Positions 39,288 to 48,356 of a DNA stretch of 64,000 nt are shown here, one piece after another (within the stretch, counting starts at the first letter, position 1; each line of letters starts with the position of its first letter). This stretch comes from JAWVFM01 sp963823245. GTDB lineage: Bacteria > Actinomycetota > Thermoleophilia > Solirubrobacterales > 70-9. Where the stretch lies: positions 372,001 to 436,000 of the forward strand of contig CAWGKQ010000010.1 of assembly GCA_963823245.1 (NCBI GenBank), given 5' to 3'. A program made the translations under genes and the position numbers. The notes beneath the pieces are model-generated. The model had not been told where the DNA came from. It made no database searches and worked only from the letters and a program-made list of their open reading frames with translations.

Positions 39288-40109
39288 CTACTTGACGGTG
39301 AGCGTGCCCTTCATGCCGGCCTCCTCGTGGCCGGGCACGCTGCAGAAGAAGGTGTAGTTGCCGGGCTTCAGGTCGACGCTCGCGGACGTCGAGCCGCCGG
39401 TGATGATCTTCGTGCCGCCGAGGTCCTTGCCGCTCGCGTCGGAGATCCGGACGTCGTGTCCGACCGGCGAGTCGTTGGTGAAGTCGATCGTGACCTTGCC
39501 GGCGGTGGCGCTCAGCGAGCTCTGCTGGAAGGCGAGCGCCCCGCTCGGGTCCGCCGAGACGTCGACGGCCGGCCCGCCGCCCGATGGCGCGGGCGCGCCC
39601 CCGCCACCGCCGGCGGTGGTCTTGCCGCCGCCCGATGGCGCGCCCCCGCCCGCCGCGGCCGTCGTGCACTTGACCTGGTCGGCGCTGGGCGCGGCACCGG
39701 GCTGGAGCTCGGGGCCCGTGTTCACGTAGTTGACGTTGCGCGCCACGAAGTTGGCGACGAGCTCCGCGTTCTGCCCCTGGAGGATCCCGGCCGGCATCCG
39801 GCCGCCGATGCCGTTCTCGACTGCGCTGAGGACGCGCTGGCAGTTGGCGTCGACGACGCTCTTCGACTCGGGGCTCGTCGCGAGCAGGACGTCGAGGTTC
39901 GGCCCGACGACGCCGTCGGTGCCTCCGGCGGCGAGCGTGTGGCAGGCCCCGCAGTTCTCCTTGAAGAGCGTCTGGGCGGTGCGGTCGCTCGAGGGGATCG
40001 ACTTCTCCGCCGCGCTCTCCTCGCCGCGCACCTTGATCGCCCAGTAGGGGATGACGATCACCGCGATGACGGCGACGACTCCGAAGATCCAGAAGGGACG
40101 CTTGCTCAT
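39288..40109 (-). CDS. Membrane-anchored cytochrome c-cupredoxin fusion
   Basis: 273 residues, intact. An N-terminal membrane anchor (residues ~6-25, WIFGVVAVIAVIVIPYWAI) is followed by a class I c-type cytochrome with haem motif CGACH (~53-57) and a Met ligand in GGRMPAGIL. A Gly/Pro/Ser-rich linker leads to a cupredoxin domain (~180-273) with His in PVGHDVRI and the Cys-His-Met copper loop CSVPGHEEAGM. It should shuttle electrons on the outer face of the membrane, perhaps to a terminal oxidase. Its ATG overlaps the stop of nth (ATGA). Confidence 0.88.
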   Translation of the reverse strand: MSKRPFWIFGVVAVIAVIVIPYWAIKVRGEESAAEKSIPSSDRTAQTLFKENCGACHTLAAGGTDGVVGPNLDVLLATSPESKSVVDANCQRVLSAVENGIGGRMPAGILQGQNAELVANFVARNVNYVNTGPELQPGAAPSADQVKCTTAAAGGGAPSGGGKTTAGGGGGAPAPSGGGPAVDVSADPSGALAFQQSSLSATAGKVTIDFTNDSPVGHDVRISDASGKDLGGTKIITGGSTSASVDLKPGNYTFFCSVPGHEEAGMKGTLTVK

Positions 40110-40861
40110 GGCTTTGCCCCCGCGCCGGCGCGAGGCGCGCGGATACTAACCCCCGCCACTCGCAGGGGCCCGCCGCCCGCCCGCCGGTAAGGGCACATCC
40201 GGGCGAGGGCGCACTCGTTGCAGCGGGGCCGGGGCCGGCAGACCCTCCGGCCGTGCTCGATGAGGTTGATGTGAAGCTCGTAGGCGTCCTCGGGATCTGT
40301 GACCCGCAGCATCTCGTCGTGCGCCTCGGAGAACGATGCGTTCGGGCGGAAGAGGCCGAGGCGCCCGCCGACCCGGTAGACGTGGGTGTCCACCGGGATC
40401 TCCGGGCGCCCGAGCGCGAAGATCATCACGCACGCCGCTGTCTTCCTGCCGACGCCGGGGATGGCCTCCAGGTGGTCCATGGCCTCCTCGCGCGGGGCAT
40501 CGGGCCAGCCAGTCCAGGTCGGGCGGATCGCCGATGCGTCGCAGCGCCTCCTGGATCCGCGGCGCCTTGGTCGGGGCGAGCCCGCCCGGGCGAATCGCGT
40601 CGGCCACTTCACTCGAGCGGCGCGTCGCGCACTTCCTCCCAGGTGGGGAAGCGCTCGCGCAGGCGGTCGTAGGCGGTATCTCGATTCGAAATCATTCGTG
40701 TTCTGGGAGAGGATCGTGCGGACGAGCTCCGCGATCGGGTGGCCGTGCGGATGGTTGACCTTCGGCCCGTACAGCTCGCGGAGCCGGTCGCGGATCGCGC
40801 GTACGCGCCGCTTCGGGGGCCGCCGCCAGTCCGAGTGGCGAGCGCGAGGGGTCGGCGGCAT
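40106..40861 (-). CDS. nth: Endonuclease III (HhH-GPD), internal frameshifts
   Basis: DNA glycosylase/AP lyase for oxidised pyrimidines. N-terminal ELVRTILSQNTND, helix-hairpin-helix IPGVGRKTAACVMIFALG with catalytic Lys, catalytic Asp in PVDTHVYRVGGRLG, and the 4Fe-4S loop CRPRPRCNECALARMC (C-x6-C-x2-C-x5-C). Between 40690 and 40500 the open frame is wrong: residues TAYDRLRERFPTWEEVRDA and APRIQEALRRIGDPPDL are read in the other two frames, so compensating shifts near 40685, 40610 and 40505 are present. A TATCCT hexamer lies 7 nt before the ATG. Confidence 0.88.
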   Translation of the reverse strand: MPPTPRARHSDWRRPPKRRVRAIRDRLRELYGPKVNHPHGHPIAELVRTILSQNTNDFESRYRLRPPARALPHLGGSARRAARVKWPTRFARAGSPRPRRRGSRRRCDASAIRPTWTGWPDAPREEAMDHLEAIPGVGRKTAACVMIFALGRPEIPVDTHVYRVGGRLGLFRPNASFSEAHDEMLRVTDPEDAYELHINLIEHGRRVCRPRPRCNECALARMCPYRRAGGGPLRVAGVSIRAPRAGAGAKP

Positions 40862-40868
40862 TCGAGGC

Positions 40869-40919
40869 AGGATATGAGCCGGCGCGCCAGAAACGAGTCG
40901 TCAACGCCCCCTTTACAAT
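40869..40919. promoter_or_regulatory. Divergent promoter region between nth and the PAP2 gene
   Basis: TATCCT (minus strand, 40874-40869) lies 7 nt before the nth ATG, and TACAAT (plus strand, 40914-40919) lies 9 nt before the TTG of the PAP2 gene. The two hexamers are 39 nt apart, so the -35 regions interleave. Confidence 0.4.
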
Positions 40920-40928
40920 CTCGCAACC

Positions 40929-41702
40929 TTGTCTCGCCCGTTCTCCGCAATAGGCCGCCATCTGCCCGGCGGATGGCTCGACGCGCTCAGGCAGGTCCTC
41001 CTGTTCGGCCTCGCCTACGTCGTCTACCAGATCGTGCGCGGCCTGGTCAGCGGTGAGCAGGGCGTCGCGCTCTCAAACGCCCAGCACGTCATCCACCTGG
41101 AGCGCTCGGTCGGCGCGTTCTTCGAGCCCGGGCTCCAGCAGGCCCTGCTCAGCCACCACTGGCTGATCGACCTGGCGAACTTCTTCTACCTCAACTGCCA
41201 CTTCGTGCTGACCTCGGCGTTCCTGCTCTGGCTCTACATGAAGCGCAACGAGAACTTCTACTTCGTGCGCAACATGTTCCTGGTGGCGATGGGAGTCGCG
41301 CTGGTGGGCTACGGCCTCTTCCCGACCGCTCCGCCGAGGATGGTGCCCGGCGCCGGCTTCACCGACACCATCAGCGCCTTCACCCACACGAGCCAGGACT
41401 CCTCGTTCACGAGCTTCCTCGTCAACTCGTATGCCGCCGTGCCGAGCATGCACATCGCTTTCGCGCTGATGATCGGCGTGCCCGGCTTCGTGCTCTGCCG
41501 CACCCCCGCGGCGCGGATGTGGTGGTCGGCCTATCCGATGCTCGTCCTGTTCGTGATCGTCGTGACGGCCAACCACTTCTGGTTCGACGCCGCGGCGGGC
41601 GCCGCCGTCGCCTGTATGGCGGCCGTCGCCGCGACGCAGCTCGCCCGCCTGCGGCCCGGCGCCTGGGCCTGGCGCGAGGGCACCGACCAAGCGCCGGCCT
41701 AG
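40929..41702 (+). CDS. PAP2-superfamily membrane protein (inositolphosphotransferase/AUR1-like)
   Basis: 257-residue multi-pass membrane protein with about six hydrophobic segments. The PAP2_3/AUR1-like motifs are present: GYGLFPTAPPRM, YAAVPSMHIAFALMIG (catalytic His) and NHFWFDAAAGAAV (second His/Asp). Such proteins hydrolyse or transfer phospho-headgroups, including inositol phosphate. The TTG start has TACAAT 9 nt upstream. Its proximity to the phosphatidylinositol genes at 42817-46693 is suggestive, but they are not one operon. Confidence 0.8.
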   Translation: MSRPFSAIGRHLPGGWLDALRQVLLFGLAYVVYQIVRGLVSGEQGVALSNAQHVIHLERSVGAFFEPGLQQALLSHHWLIDLANFFYLNCHFVLTSAFLLWLYMKRNENFYFVRNMFLVAMGVALVGYGLFPTAPPRMVPGAGFTDTISAFTHTSQDSSFTSFLVNSYAAVPSMHIAFALMIGVPGFVLCRTPAARMWWSAYPMLVLFVIVVTANHFWFDAAAGAAVACMAAVAATQLARLRPGAWAWREGTDQAPA

Positions 41703-41713
41703 CGCCTCCTCGG

Positions 41714-42001
41714 ATGCCTGACGCCGACGACGCGGTGAAGCTCGTGACCGAGCCCGCGAACGTCACGCGCCTCGGTGCCACGGGTCCCGAGCAGCGCTTC
41801 GCAGTCAAGCACCAGCGCGTCCTCCGGGCGCTGCGCGCAGCCGGTGCCGGCAAGGCCGAGGCGCGCGAGCTCGCGTTGGCGGCGCTCGAGCAGGTGGGCG
41901 GGGGGCGGAGGTCCACCCTGCCAGAGGGCCTGCAGGCCGGTGCGCGCAGCGACCGAGAGGTCGAGCGTTGGTGGATCCCCGCCGACGCGGTCCGCTTCTA
42001 G
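41714..42001 (+). CDS. Small protein of unknown function
   Basis: 95 residues from ATG 41714, 11 nt after the PAP2 stop and probably cotranscribed. Soluble, helical and Ala/Arg-rich in the middle (VLRALRAAGAGKAEARELALAAL), ending REVERWWIPADAVRF. No recognised domain. It converges with the next gene, whose stop is 1 nt away. Confidence 0.55.
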   Translation: MPDADDAVKLVTEPANVTRLGATGPEQRFAVKHQRVLRALRAAGAGKAEARELALAALEQVGGGRRSTLPEGLQAGARSDREVERWWIPADAVRF

Positions 42002-42002
42002 T

Positions 42003-42715
42003 TCAGCTCCAGCCGCCCGCTAGGGCGCTCGCCTGCGTGCCCCAGCAGAAGGACGTGAAGACCCCGGCAGTCGGGTTGAACAGGCAATGCACCCACACCG
42101 ACTTCGAAGGGTTCCCGGCGTCCGTGATCAGCGTGTCGAGCGAGTCGAAGCCCGCCCCGCTCGCCGGCCCGATCTGGCCCGCGGTGTTCGCTCCGATCCC
42201 GAAGGCGGTCACGCTCGCCGGGTTCTCGGTGAAAACGGTGCCGATGAGGTTGCCGGAGCTGTTGTTGTTCTGCAGCTGCAGCTGGGTGAACTTGTCGGCG
42301 TCGCCGTCCGTGGCCAGGCCGAATTCGCCAGACTCGAGGAAAAGAGCGGCTGCGGGCTTGTGGCGTCGATCTTCCCGCTCCCGAACAGGATGCGGCCCGA
42401 GCGCTCAAGGCACTCGGGTCGAGACCGCCCAGCTGGAGCGCGTTGTCCGCGGTTGAGGCCGTCGTCGCCGTCGTGCGCGGTGTCGGCCGTGTTCGCGGTC
42501 GTCGCCGTGTCGGCCGTCTTGGCCTTCGGCACCTTGCCAAGCTTCGACTCGTTCACCTGCTTGCCGGTGATGGTGTTGTTCTTGAGCTTCTTGCCGGCGA
42601 CCGACTGGTTCTTCAGGGTCTTTCCGTTGATCTTCGACGCGGCGTACGCGCCGCCGGCGATCGCAAGAAACACCGCCACCGTGGACATCACGTTGGCGTA
42701 GCTGAACCTCGTCAC
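42003..42715 (-). CDS. Exported protein with 'KNxSVxGKKL' repeat region, frameshifted
   Basis: The N-terminus TRFSYANVMSTVAVFLAIAGGAYAASKI is a signal peptide or anchor, followed by the repeat-like segment GKTLKNQSVAGKKLKNNTIT and GKQVNESKLGKV. I have seen this arrangement as characteristic of a protein family in deep-branching actinobacteria; the function is unknown. Two shifts (near 42455 and 42345) lead into the C-terminal domain GFDSLDTLITDAGNPSKSVW and FTSFCWGTQASALAGGWS, stop at 42003. The start may be ATG 42730 (MRKDG) with one further indel rather than GTG 42715. Confidence 0.65.
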
Positions 42716-42816
42716 CGTCCTTGCGCATGGGAGCTCCCTCTCTCGCTGGCAGTTGATCGACCCTACACCTGCCGCCGCCGCCGCGCGGTCTGCCGAGTCG
42801 GTAGGTTGCCTCGCGA

Positions 42817-43444
42817 GTGGCCGAGCTTCGCGACGTGCGCACGACCGACGAGCTGCGGGTGTACGCCCGCAACCGGCTGATCGAATCGCGCCTGACCCCG
42901 AACGCGATCTCGCTGACCGGTTTCGTCCTCAACGTCGCCGCGGCCGTGCTGATCCTCGAGCGCCTCTTCTTCCTGGCCGGGCGTCGCCTTCATCGTCGGT
43001 TCGATCATGGACACGCTCGACGGCCGCTACTCGCGGATGTCCGGAAAGGGAACCCAGTTCGGCGCCTTCCTCGATTCGACGCTGGACCGGATCGAGGAGG
43101 GCATCGTGCTCGCTGCGGTCGCCTGGTACTTCGCCGACATCGGCGACTCGGTCGCCGCCGCCTTCTGCGTGGTCGCCGTGCTGGGCTCGCTGATGGTCTC
43201 CTACACGCGGGCGCGGGCGGAGGCGCTCGGCATCGAGTGCAAGGTCGGAATCGCCACCAGGCCGGTGCGCGTGGTGATCCTCTCGATCGGCCTCGTGTTC
43301 GCGAAGGGCGCCGGGATCGGCGACTTCGAGCTCCTCGCGCCGGCCGTCTACGTGCTCGCCGCGCTCACCGCGGTCACGGCGCTGCAGCGCGTTTGGCACG
43401 TCCGGAGCGAGATGAAGCGAGCTGAGCCTGTGAACGAGGTGTAA
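42817..43444 (+). CDS. CDP-alcohol phosphatidyltransferase, probable phosphatidylinositol-phosphate synthase, frameshifted
   Basis: About 209 residues, membrane-embedded. The catalytic CDP-alcohol motif DTLDGRYSRMSGKGTQFGAF continues as LDSTLDR (D-x2-DG-x2-SR-x8-G-x3-D-x3-D). SYTRARAEALGIECKVGIATRP resembles the inositol-phosphate-binding region of actinobacterial PIP synthases, which join inositol-1-phosphate to CDP-diacylglycerol. One base is gained near 42980. The inositol-1-phosphate synthase gene follows at 43503, which supports the substrate. A TAGGTT hexamer lies 9 nt before the GTG. Confidence 0.82.
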
Positions 43445-43469
43445 CGAACCGCCGTTCGAGGCATATATT
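43445..43469 (+). promoter_or_regulatory. Inverted repeat and -10-like box upstream of inositol-phosphate synthase
   Basis: The repeat CGAAC-CGCC-GTTCG (43445-43458) directly follows the preceding stop and is followed by TATATT (43464-43469). The AT-rich box stands out in this GC-rich sequence. It could be an operator-promoter giving the synthase separate control from the PIP synthase. Confidence 0.4.
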
Positions 43470-43502
43470 CGACTCACCCTGCCCGAGGAGGACTTGGCAC
43501 GC

Positions 43503-44690
43503 ATGAGCACCGAGAACGGACACGCGGAGAACGGCTCCGGCAACGGACGTCACGCCGACGACGGCAAGGTCCGCGTCGCGATCGTCGGCGTCGGGAACTG
43601 CGCCAACGCCTTCATCCAGGGCGTCACCTACTACAAGGACGCCGATCCCGCCGAGTCCGTCCCCGGTCTCATGCACGTCGACCTCGGCGGCTACCACGTG
43701 CGCGACATCGAGTTCGTCGCCGCCTTCGACATCGACACCGAGAAGGTCGGAAAGGACCTCTCCGAGGCGATCTGGTCGGGGCAGAACAACACGATCAAGT
43801 TCGCCGAGGTGCCCAACCTCGGCGTCAAGGTCGAGCGCGGGATGACCCACGACGGCCTCGGCAAGTACCTGAAGCAGAGAATCACCAAGGCCCCGGGCCC
43901 CACGGCGGACATCGTCGGGATCCTCCAGGAGACGAGGGCGGACGTGCTCGTGTGCTACCTGCCCGTCGGCTCCGAGCAGGCGACCAAGTGGTACGTCGAG
44001 CAGGCGCTCAAGGCCGGCGTCGGCTTCGTGAATTGCCTGCCGGTGTTCATCGCCCGTGAGGACTACTGGGACGAGCGCTTCACGGAGGCCGGCCTGCCGA
44101 TCATCGGCGACGACATCAAGTCGCAGGTCGGCGCCACGATCGTGCACCGCTCGCTTGCCCGCCTGTTTCACGATCGTGGCGTCCATATGGCGCGCACGAG
44201 CCAGCTCAACGTCGGCGGCAACATGGACTTCTTCAACATGCTCGAACGCGAGCGCCTCGACTCGAAGAAGGAGTCGAAGACCAACGCCGTGACCTCGATC
44301 ATGGGGCACGAGCTGCCCTCCGACGACGTGCACGTCGGCCCCTCGGACTACGTGCCGTGGCTCACCGACCGCAAGTGGGCCCATATCCGCCTCGAGGGCC
44401 AGAGCTTCGGCGACGTGCCCCTGAACGTCGAGCTGAAGCTCGAGGTCTGGGACTCGCCGAACTCGGCCGGCATCGTCATCGACGCCGTGCGGATCATCAA
44501 GCTGGCGCTGAATGATGGGATCGCCGGCCAGCTCGACGGCCCCTCCAGCTACCTCATGAAGTCACCGCACACCCAGCGCCCCGACGACGAGGCTCGTGAG
44601 CAGACCGATGCCTTCATCGCCGAGCACGCGCGCAAGGCGCCGGGCGAGCGGGCCAAGGAGCTGGCGGCCGAGGGCGTCGCGAGCAGCTAG
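43503..44690 (+). CDS. ino1: Inositol-3(1)-phosphate synthase
   Basis: 395 residues; converts glucose-6-phosphate to inositol phosphate using NAD. The Rossmann motif VRVAIVGVGNCANAFIQG, the core VVCYLPVGSEQATKWY-like stretch (VLVCYLPVGSEQATKWYVEQ), IGDDIKSQVGATIVHR, NVGGNMDFFNML and the catalytic Lys region SKKESKTNAV are all present. ATG 43503 is preferred because GAGGAGG (43485-43491) is 11 nt upstream; the in-frame TTG at 43494 is only 2 nt from that site. It provides substrate for the PIP synthase upstream. Confidence 0.95.
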   Translation: MSTENGHAENGSGNGRHADDGKVRVAIVGVGNCANAFIQGVTYYKDADPAESVPGLMHVDLGGYHVRDIEFVAAFDIDTEKVGKDLSEAIWSGQNNTIKFAEVPNLGVKVERGMTHDGLGKYLKQRITKAPGPTADIVGILQETRADVLVCYLPVGSEQATKWYVEQALKAGVGFVNCLPVFIAREDYWDERFTEAGLPIIGDDIKSQVGATIVHRSLARLFHDRGVHMARTSQLNVGGNMDFFNMLERERLDSKKESKTNAVTSIMGHELPSDDVHVGPSDYVPWLTDRKWAHIRLEGQSFGDVPLNVELKLEVWDSPNSAGIVIDAVRIIKLALNDGIAGQLDGPSSYLMKSPHTQRPDDEAREQTDAFIAEHARKAPGERAKELAAEGVASS

Positions 44691-44724
44691 GCCGCGGGCG
44701 ACCGCAGCCGCCTATCCTGCGCCG

Positions 44725-46693
44725 GTGGCCCCCGGCGAACCACTGCGGATCGTCCATGTGACGCCGCATCCCTGGGGGGCGCACGACGAGCTGAACCTGT
44801 ACGTGGCGAAGCTCGCCGCGGAGCTCGACGGCCGCGGGCATTCGGTCATCGTGGCTGCGCCATCCGAGACGCGAGCGCGGGTGCGAGAGGCGCGGGCCGC
44901 GATCAAGGCGGCCGCGGAGCGCGACGGCGACATCGGTGCCCGGTGGGACGGGCCGAGGGTCAGCGACGGCGGACCCCCCGTGCTCGCGGTGGGGCAGGGG
45001 GTGCCCCTCCCCGGCGGGCCGCGGCCCCGAACCGCCACGGTGCCGCTCGATCTCGGCCCCACGCTCGAACGCCTCCTGTCGGGCGTCGAGTTCGACATCG
45101 TCCACGTCCACGACCCGTTCGCACCGGGCGCGTCCTCGATCGCGCTGCGCCACTCCCACTCGCTGAACGTCGGGACCTTCCACGCGCCGACCGAGCGGCT
45201 GCTCTCGACCCAGGTCGCCCGCCCGCTCGTGGAGATCTTCTTCGGTCGCCTCGACGCCCGCACCGCCTCGACCGCCGCGACGCGGGACCTGGTGGCGCGC
45301 TACTTCCCGGGCACGTACTCGCTGGTTGAGGCGGGGGCCGACCCGGCCGAGCCGCGCTGGCCACGCGCCGACGTCAAGCGGGGGTCCCGCCCGGTGCGCA
45401 TCGCCTTCTGCCTGCGGGAGGAGCGCGGCGCCCTGCGGCTCTTCCTGCGCGCCCTGCGGAGGCTTCCGCTCGAGTCCGACTGGGAGGTGGCTGTCTGGCT
45501 CGACGCCGGCGACGAGCCGCCGCTTCGGATCGCGCGCCGGCTTCGCGATCGGATCTCGATCACGGGCCCGCGCGAGCTCGGGGCCGAGGAGCTGATCGCC
45601 GGCGCCGACGTCGTCGTCCTCGCGTCGGGGGGCCCTCGGCCCGCGCCGGGTCTGGTCCGGCAGGCGCTGGCGTCCGGGGCGGTGCCCGTCGTCTCGTACA
45701 TAGATGCCTACTCGGAGGCCGTGGGCGACGGCGAACGGGGCCTGCTCTTTCCGGCGGGGGACCCGATCACGCTCGCGGGCCAGCTTCAGCGGCTCATCGA
45801 CGAGCCGACGGTCCGGAAGTCGGTCGCGGCGGCGGGGCCCGAGGCCATGAGGCCCTGGTCGCAGGTGGCCGAGGACTTCGAGGCCATCTACTGGCGCGCG
45901 GTCGCCCGACGCCACGATTCAGAGCGGCAACGCCGAACTTCGGCGGCGCCTCGCACGGCGCAGGACGATCAACGTCGACCTGCACATGCACACGGACCAC
46001 TCGCCTGACTGCGCAACGCCGGTGGAGGTGCTGCTCGCCACGGCGAAGGACCGCGGCCTCGGGGCCATCGCCATCACCGACCACAACGAGATCTCCGGGG
46101 CGCTGGCCGCCCGTGAGGTGGCGGAGGAGGTCGGCGGCATCGAGGTCATCGTCGCCGAGGAGGTGAAGACGGCCGAGCAGGGCGAGGTCATCGGGCTCTT
46201 CCTCGACGAGAGGATCGAGCGCGGCATGACGATGGCCGAGACGATCGCCGAGATCCGGCGCCAGGGCGGCCTGGTCTACGTGCCCCACCCCTTCGACCGG
46301 CTGCACTCGGTCCCCGACTACGAGCACCTACTCGACATCGTCGAGGACATCGACATCATCGAGGTGTTCAACCCGCGGGTCGCCCTAACCGCGTTCAACG
46401 AGGAGGCGGAGCGCTTCGCTGCGAAGTACAGGATCGTTCCCGGGGCGGGCTCGGACAGCCACGTCGCCCAGGGCCTGGGAAGCGTGATGACGAGGGTTCA
46501 CGACTTCGATGGGCCGGAGGAGTTCCTCGAGGCGATGCGGGACGCCGACATCGTCCGCCGGCGCAAGAACCTCGTCTACGTGCAGGCGCTCAAGTTCCTG
46601 CAGACGACGGCGAGCCCAGCGCCGGTGAAGCGCGCCAGGGCCCAGCGGCCGCCCAAGCCGGTGCGCGGGGGGCGCCGCCGGAGCAAGCGCTGA
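44725..46693 (+). CDS. PimA-like glycosyltransferase (GT4) fused to PHP phosphoesterase domain, frameshifted at the junction
   Basis: The GT-B part (about residues 1-400) starts LRIVHVTPHPWGAHDELNLY and has VPLPGGPRPRT, FDIVHVHDPFAPGASSIAL and NVGTFHAPTERLLS, resembling phosphatidylinositol mannosyltransferases; C-terminal ADVVVLASGG and DAYSEAVGDGERGLLFPAGD. The PHP part begins RTINVDLHMHTDHSPDCATP (metal ligands HxHxD), then AIAITDHNEISGA, VPHPFDRLHS and GSDSHVAQGLGS, ending basic at 46693. The PHP frame has no start codon before the ATG inside its own HMH motif, and the GT frame leads straight into it, so one fused gene with a single indel near 45915 is the best reading. GTG 44725 has TATCCT 6 nt upstream. 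Confidence 0.75.
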
Positions 46694-46745
46694 TGCGCCG
46701 GCAGGAGCGCGACGCGTCCCGTCAAAGATAGGGCCGCGCACGAAA

Positions 46746-47364
46746 ATGAACGAACACACCCCCAACCACCGACGACGAGATCCAGGAGAAGTACCTGGAG
46801 CGGGCCATCCGTGAGCTCAACGCCCTCACCCGCCGGCTCCAGCAGTGCTCGCATTGCCCGCGCGGGAACCTGATGCCGGTGCTCGGCTCGGGACACCCCC
46901 AGGCTGACGTTTTCCTTCTGAAGCACTCGCCCTCCGCCTCGGAGATCGAGGAGGGAGTGGCGTTCTACGGACGCGCCGGCAACGCGCTCATGAAGTCGTT
47001 CAAGCGGCTGGGGATCGATCCCCTCGCCGTCTACGGGACGCTGTGCGTGAAGTGCCCGGTCGCCGACCCCTCGCTGGCCGCGGGGGAGTGCGTGGAGCGC
47101 GTCGTTGAGGAGCTCGCGATCGTACAGCCGCGCATGATCGTGGTGATGGGCGAGCCGGCGCTCGTGACCCTGAACGACCTCGGCGTCCCCCTCGCCGAGA
47201 GGATGGAGCCGCGGCTCGGCGAGATCCAGAAGCTGACCCCGACGATCGAGGTGCTCTACGCGCCCGACATCGACTCCTCGCTCGACGCCGAGGAGCCAAA
47301 GCGCGAGTTCTGGCGCGCCTTCCGGGTGCTCGGCGACTGGTACGCGGATCTGCCTCCGTACTAA
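46746..47364 (+). CDS. Divergent uracil-DNA-glycosylase-superfamily protein (family 4-like), frameshifted at start
   Basis: About 205 residues. ATG 46746 is followed by a run of five C; removing one base joins MNEHTP to TTDDEIQEKYLERAIRELNA and the rest. Family-4-type iron-sulfur cysteines are present: CSHC near the N-terminus, then CVKC and GECVERVVEEL. FYGRAGNALMKSFKRLGID corresponds to the PFVGRAGxLL motif. However, the catalytic GExPGxxE motif is replaced by LKHSPSASEIEEG and the HPS motif by APDIDSSLD, so glycosylase activity is doubtful. Alternative role: nucleic-acid binding or an unknown reaction. Confidence 0.72.
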
Positions 47365-47373
47365 CCTGGTCCG

Positions 47374-47565
47374 ATGGTCGATCTCGAGGAGCGAACGATC
47401 GAGTCGCTCCCAGAGCGCTGCAGCAACTGCGGTACGACGCTGACGAGCGCCGAGAAGCAGCGGATCCTCGAGGCCGAGGCGTCGGTCGCGCTGTGCACCA
47501 CGTGCGCCGCCGAGGCCGATGCGCTGCCGGACGAACCGCCGGACGAGTCCGAAGCGCCTTACTAG
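47374..47565 (+). CDS. Small zinc-ribbon protein
   Basis: 63 residues with two CxxC knuckles (RCSNCGTTLT and LCTTCAAEAD) 24 residues apart and an acidic tail ending DESEAPY. ATG 47374 lies 9 nt after the preceding stop; TAACCT 6 nt before the ATG may be its -10. The function is unknown; candidates are a rubredoxin-like or regulatory zinc protein linked to the UDG-like gene. Confidence 0.7.
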   Translation: MVDLEERTIESLPERCSNCGTTLTSAEKQRILEAEASVALCTTCAAEADALPDEPPDESEAPY

Positions 47566-47572
47566 TCGCCGA

Positions 47573-48356
47573 TCATCTCGCCGCGGCTTCGGCCACGGCG
47601 ATCATCGCCTCGCTGCTCGCCGTGGCGAGGCCGCGAACGACGACCACGTCGAGCGCGTTGTACTCGGCGAGCGGGGCGACGGCCTCGTCGCGGTCGCCGG
47701 CCGCGACGCCGACAGTCCCCTCCGGCTCGCCGAGCCGGGCGAAGTGGTTGCGGTAGCCGTCGTGTAGGTCGCGGTAGAAGGACTCCTCCTTGGCCAGCCT
47801 CTCCGCGGCGTCGGGCCCCACGGCCGTGCGGACGTAGCCGAAAACGGGTGGTGTGTCCCGTCCTGCGTCCCGCGCTCCCCGCTCCACGTGCTCGCGAGCC
47901 GAGCTCGCGAAGCGGGGCGTCATCCAGTTGAAGAACGCACCGTCGTAGGCGCCGCCCGCGAGCGCGCACATCTTCGGCCCCATCGCTGCGAGCACCAGCC
48001 TGACGCCGCCGAGGGCGTCGCGCAGTTCGGGGAGCGCCTCGCGCATGCGCGTCAGCGGCCGCTCGGAGAAGCCGGCGCCGACGCCGAGCCAGAGCCGGTC
48101 GCGGTCCAGGCCCAGCCGGTCGACGTGGCCGGCGATCGGATGCCGGGTCGTGGCGGTCGAGGGCCATGACGGCGACGCCGAGGTCGAGGTCGGGCGCCGC
48201 CTCCGCGAATGCCGCGAGCGTCTCCAGGCCCAGCGCACCGGGGTGGTCGTTCGACCACATGGAGCCGTAGCCGAGCTCGGCGCAGCGGGCGGCCAGCGGT
48301 CGCGCGACGTCGGGATCGAGCCCCGCGGCGACCCCGAACCCGCGACCGGCCGTCAC
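47573..48356 (-). CDS. LLM-class (F420/FMN-dependent) oxidoreductase, frameshifted
   Basis: About 261 residues, luciferase-like TIM barrel. N-terminal ARCAELGYGSMWSNDHPGALG, then LWLGVGAGFSERPLTRMREA, LVLAAMGPKMCALAGGAYDGAFFNW and VRTAVGPDAAERLAKEESFY. A one-base shift near 48150 splits it. The GTG start overlaps the stop of the RNA methyltransferase (GTGA). The actinobacterial F420-dependent clade is likely, but the cofactor is inferred. Confidence 0.8.

Noticed and set aside
45986..46693. PHP domain as a separate gene starting at ATG 45986
   Set aside because: That ATG lies inside the HMH metal-binding motif, so the first ligand would be lost; fusion to the GT with one indel fits better.
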